DNA of 7,624 nucleotides from Sedimentisphaerales bacterium (GTDB taxonomy: Bacteria; Planctomycetota; Phycisphaerae; Sedimentisphaerales; SM23-30), in the NCBI GenBank assembly GCA_030640865.1, contig DAOWIP010000426.1, positions 1 to 7,624 of the forward strand, given 5' to 3'. Below the pieces are notes generated by a model. That model was not told the origin of the DNA, ran no database searches, and saw only the letters and a program-made list of their open reading frames with translations. The first letter of the stretch is position 1. Every line of letters begins with the position of its first letter. Shown in pieces: positions 5,753 through 7,624 of this stretch. Position numbers and translations under genes: made by a program.

Positions 5753-7369
5753 ATGTTCACTCGACAAATGAAAAATAACATTGCCGGACTGATTAAACAT
5801 ACCATATTAATTGTGCTTTTTCTGTCAGTACTGAACGGCGTCGCCGACGGTCAATATTACGTTTCGCAACAAGGACATCTGTTAGACGCTAACCCACGAA
5901 TAGGATCGTTCGGACTGAACACCAACGCGCGCCTCGATTCGCTGATACCGCGTGCCAATCTTTATGTTACAGGCAACATAACCGGCGGCGCACGCTTCCA
6001 GGGTGTCGTACCCTACAGAAGCGGTAACGAATTTCAAGGTTCGATCGGCAGCGGGACACTAAGCGATTTTCGGCGAGATTCCACAGGGTTGGATACTTTG
6101 TCCAGTCCCGTCGGCAGCCGCAGGCCTTATATAGATGCCTCACGCTCAGTTACCCGCACTTACGGCAGAAACGTAGTCAACACCAAAGGCATTAATAAGG
6201 TACAGTTAACACCGGTCGGAGCGGCGATCCTGGGCCAATATAATTACGACAGCGGCTCGTCCATGCGACCCCTGAGTAAAACATACTCACTCGGCAGCTC
6301 GTCCCTGATGCCAAAATTCAGAATGGCAAATACTCATGCCGGCCAGACTAACTTAAGGTCGCCGGCAACCCAAACACCAGAAGCAAGCCGAGCAAACCTT
6401 TTTCGGCCTGGAATCGCACCAGCACAAAAAAATATACGCTCAATCCAAACAGAAACAAGTCCCACTCAGCCCCAAACAGAGACAAGCACGACCGAGCCGG
6501 GCAAAACACTTTTCAGAACCAGCCCTCACCAGTTGCGAGAATTATACCAGCAACCAACGCCAACCACAGAACAGTCGAAAGTTCCTGCCGGCCAACAAGA
6601 CCAAACAGACCAGATGCGGCAGTCCAATTCTCCGGTACCCTTCCAACTACACGAGATAAAAACGGGCCAGGCAGACTTAACCGAACAGTCCTCCGACAAA
6701 GCACCCGATGGAGACGATACATCGGCAGTATCGCGGCCCGGGGCCACTCTTATACAACCGCGATTGTTTCATAGCCCACTTTCAAGATCAAGCCGCCTTG
6801 GGGCAGGCAGCGGCATAATAACAACGGCACCAATCGCAAAAATCGGCAAAACAGACGATTCCAGTTCAGAATTGGCCGAGGCATATCAACGACAACTGGA
6901 TTTCTATACCAAACGCGGCGAAAAACTTATGCGGCAAAGATTGTACTATCAGGCCGCTAACGCCTACGGAACCGCTATTATTTATGAACCTCAAAATGCC
7001 CGGCTTTATCTGGCCAAGGCGCAGGCCCTTTTAGGAGCCGGTGAATATATGAGCTCAGCTTACTTTCTCAACCAGGCACTGGAACTGTCGCCGGGGCTGG
7101 CTAAGACCGAAACCAAATCAGAACAAATCTTCCCCGACCGGAAAAAGTTCGAGGAACAAATGAAAGAATTAGACACATGGCAAAAACGCTCCGGCCAACC
7201 GATGCTGCTGTTTCTGAAAGGGTATGCCTTGTATCTAAACGGTGATATTGAGCAGGCCAAAGAAGCACTAACCGAAGCGCAGCGACTACAGGGACAGAGT
7301 CGATCAGTTAAGGTGCTGCTGGACGCCGTCGAGGCGAAAATAGAAAAAGTAAAGAGTAGAGAGTGGTGA
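5753..7369 (+). CDS. Predicted secreted protein with disordered middle and C-terminal TPR repeats
   Basis: No enzyme function is recognisable. Residues 1-34 look like a signal peptide: basic start, hydrophobic core TILIVLFLSVL (17-27), then a likely cleavage after ADG or ADGQ (31-34). Residues 38-110 hold a compact block with LLDANPRIGSFGLN (43-56) and NLYVTGNITGGARFQGVVPY (69-88). I recall this combination from exported proteins of Planctomycetota, which supports the host guess. Residues 200-350 are rich in Gln, Thr, Ser and Pro and are probably disordered. TPR-like helical pairs lie at about 382-415, 416-448 and 483-516 (EYMSSAYFLNQALELSP; GDIEQAKEALTEAQ). TPRs usually bind partner proteins, so a periplasmic or surface scaffold is plausible. 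It stands alone, with a good AAGGAG site. Its last four residues (SREW) and TGA stop are read from repeat sequence, so the C-terminus may have been replaced by a repeat. Confidence 0.85.
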   Translation: MFTRQMKNNIAGLIKHTILIVLFLSVLNGVADGQYYVSQQGHLLDANPRIGSFGLNTNARLDSLIPRANLYVTGNITGGARFQGVVPYRSGNEFQGSIGSGTLSDFRRDSTGLDTLSSPVGSRRPYIDASRSVTRTYGRNVVNTKGINKVQLTPVGAAILGQYNYDSGSSMRPLSKTYSLGSSSLMPKFRMANTHAGQTNLRSPATQTPEASRANLFRPGIAPAQKNIRSIQTETSPTQPQTETSTTEPGKTLFRTSPHQLRELYQQPTPTTEQSKVPAGQQDQTDQMRQSNSPVPFQLHEIKTGQADLTEQSSDKAPDGDDTSAVSRPGATLIQPRLFHSPLSRSSRLGAGSGIITTAPIAKIGKTDDSSSELAEAYQRQLDFYTKRGEKLMRQRLYYQAANAYGTAIIYEPQNARLYLAKAQALLGAGEYMSSAYFLNQALELSPGLAKTETKSEQIFPDRKKFEEQMKELDTWQKRSGQPMLLFLKGYALYLNGDIEQAKEALTEAQRLQGQSRSVKVLLDAVEAKIEKVKSREW

Positions 7370-7384
7370 GTGGTGAGTGGTGAG
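7359..7384. repeat. Heptamer tandem repeat (GAGTGGT)x3 across the TPR gene stop codon
   Basis: Three exact copies of GAGTGGT (7361-7367, 7368-7374, 7375-7381) plus GAG, preceded by AGA. The frame reads AGA GAG TGG TGA, so the first repeat unit gives the stop codon (7367-7369). It is followed by GAAAGACAG-type purine-rich sequence, as in the copies upstream of the gene. Confidence 0.85.
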
Positions 7385-7397
7385 AAAGACAGAAAAA

Positions 7398-7425
7398 AGA
7401 ATCCAGAATTCAGAATTCAGAATCC
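7398..7425. repeat. Heptamer tandem repeat (AGAATYC)x4
   Basis: Four consecutive heptamers: AGAATCC, AGAATTC, AGAATTC, AGAATCC. It lies 14 bp after the GAGTGGT tract. A partial unit, AGAATTCAGAATT, occurs at 5714-5726 before the same gene, so this gene is bracketed by both heptamer families. Confidence 0.8.
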
Positions 7426-7472
7426 AGAAAAGAAAAAAAAGAGAAGAGAAGAAATGAACGTCGAACATTCAA

Positions 7473-7487
7473 TCCGCCGCAGGCGGA
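7473..7487. repeat. Short palindromic repeat TCCGCC-GCA-GGCGGA, second copy
   Basis: A perfect 6-bp inverted repeat with a GCA loop, the same element as 2420-2434. It is followed by CCTATGGCGGAAATT (7488-7502), whose GGCGGA repeats one arm, giving a compound element. The region 7370-7624 otherwise holds repeats, purine-rich sequence and no convincing gene. A 32-codon frame at 7491-7589 lacks a ribosome site and starts in the repeat. Confidence 0.7.
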
Positions 7488-7624
7488 CCTATGGCGGAAA
7501 TTAAAGAAATATTGAATACAGAAAAAGAAGGACGCATGGGGCAAAAGACCTTTGATGCCGGCGTTTATTTTGTTCAACCCCTTCTATAAATAGAGGCGGT
7601 CAGTCAAGATAAATTTTGGATTAT

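Noticed and set aside
7491..7589. 32-codon plus-strand frame starting ATGGCGGAAATT
   Set aside because: It starts inside a palindromic repeat, lacks a ribosome-binding site and matches nothing I recognise. It could be a remnant, but the evidence is too thin to call.
7581..7596. Small palindrome CTTCTATAAATAGAGG as an operator
   Set aside because: The 5-bp core stem is short, occurs once, and no gene downstream is visible within the window to support a regulatory role.

Overview
The window carries six protein-coding genes in two divergent blocks, separated and followed by repeat-rich intergenic DNA. No tRNA, rRNA, CRISPR array or transposase is visible. Codon use and composition (roughly balanced GC) look alike across the genes. 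My best guess at the host is a Planctomycetota bacterium of the Phycisphaerae/Sedimentisphaerales kind. The guess rests on the dxs-nadK pairing, the peptidase-accB-accC order, the type of secreted protein at the right, and intergenic 'filler' repeats common in metagenome-assembled genomes of such bacteria. It is an inference, not proof.

Left block, minus strand, read from right to left: an M24-family Xaa-Pro aminopeptidase (1108-2262), accB (biotin carboxyl carrier protein, 595-1101) and the first 81 codons of accC (biotin carboxylase). A near-consensus promoter (TTGGCA, 17 bp, TATAAT) lies upstream of the peptidase and probably drives all three. AccB and AccC belong to acetyl-CoA carboxylase, the entry step of fatty acid synthesis. 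The accC reading frame is broken at about position 222. From there it continues, in frame, into an unrelated sequence resembling the end of a phage structural protein. This is most likely an assembly join, or less likely a real insertion.

Middle block, plus strand: dxs (2450-4450), first step of the MEP isoprenoid pathway, and nadK (4353-5258), NAD kinase, which makes the NADP(H) used by both isoprenoid and lipid synthesis. They overlap by 98 nt, and a run of nine A lies inside the overlap. The nadK stop codon lies inside the first copy of a perfect 38-bp tandem duplication, each copy holding a 7-bp-stem hairpin.

Right block: an intergenic stretch (5327-5752) with A/T-tracts spaced about 10 bp apart (predicted bent DNA), followed by a patchwork of purine-rich short repeats. 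Next come a predicted secreted 538-aa protein with a disordered middle and C-terminal TPR repeats (5753-7369), and then more repeats to the window end.

The most distinctive pattern is the recurrence of 7-bp tandem repeats with different sequences: TATTTTA x3, GAGTGGT x3 (two places) and AGAATYC x4. Several tandem repeats sit at or over a stop codon. I see no clear new multi-gene system. The best leads are the chimeric accC, the repeat families, the bent-DNA stretch and the lineage-type secreted TPR protein.
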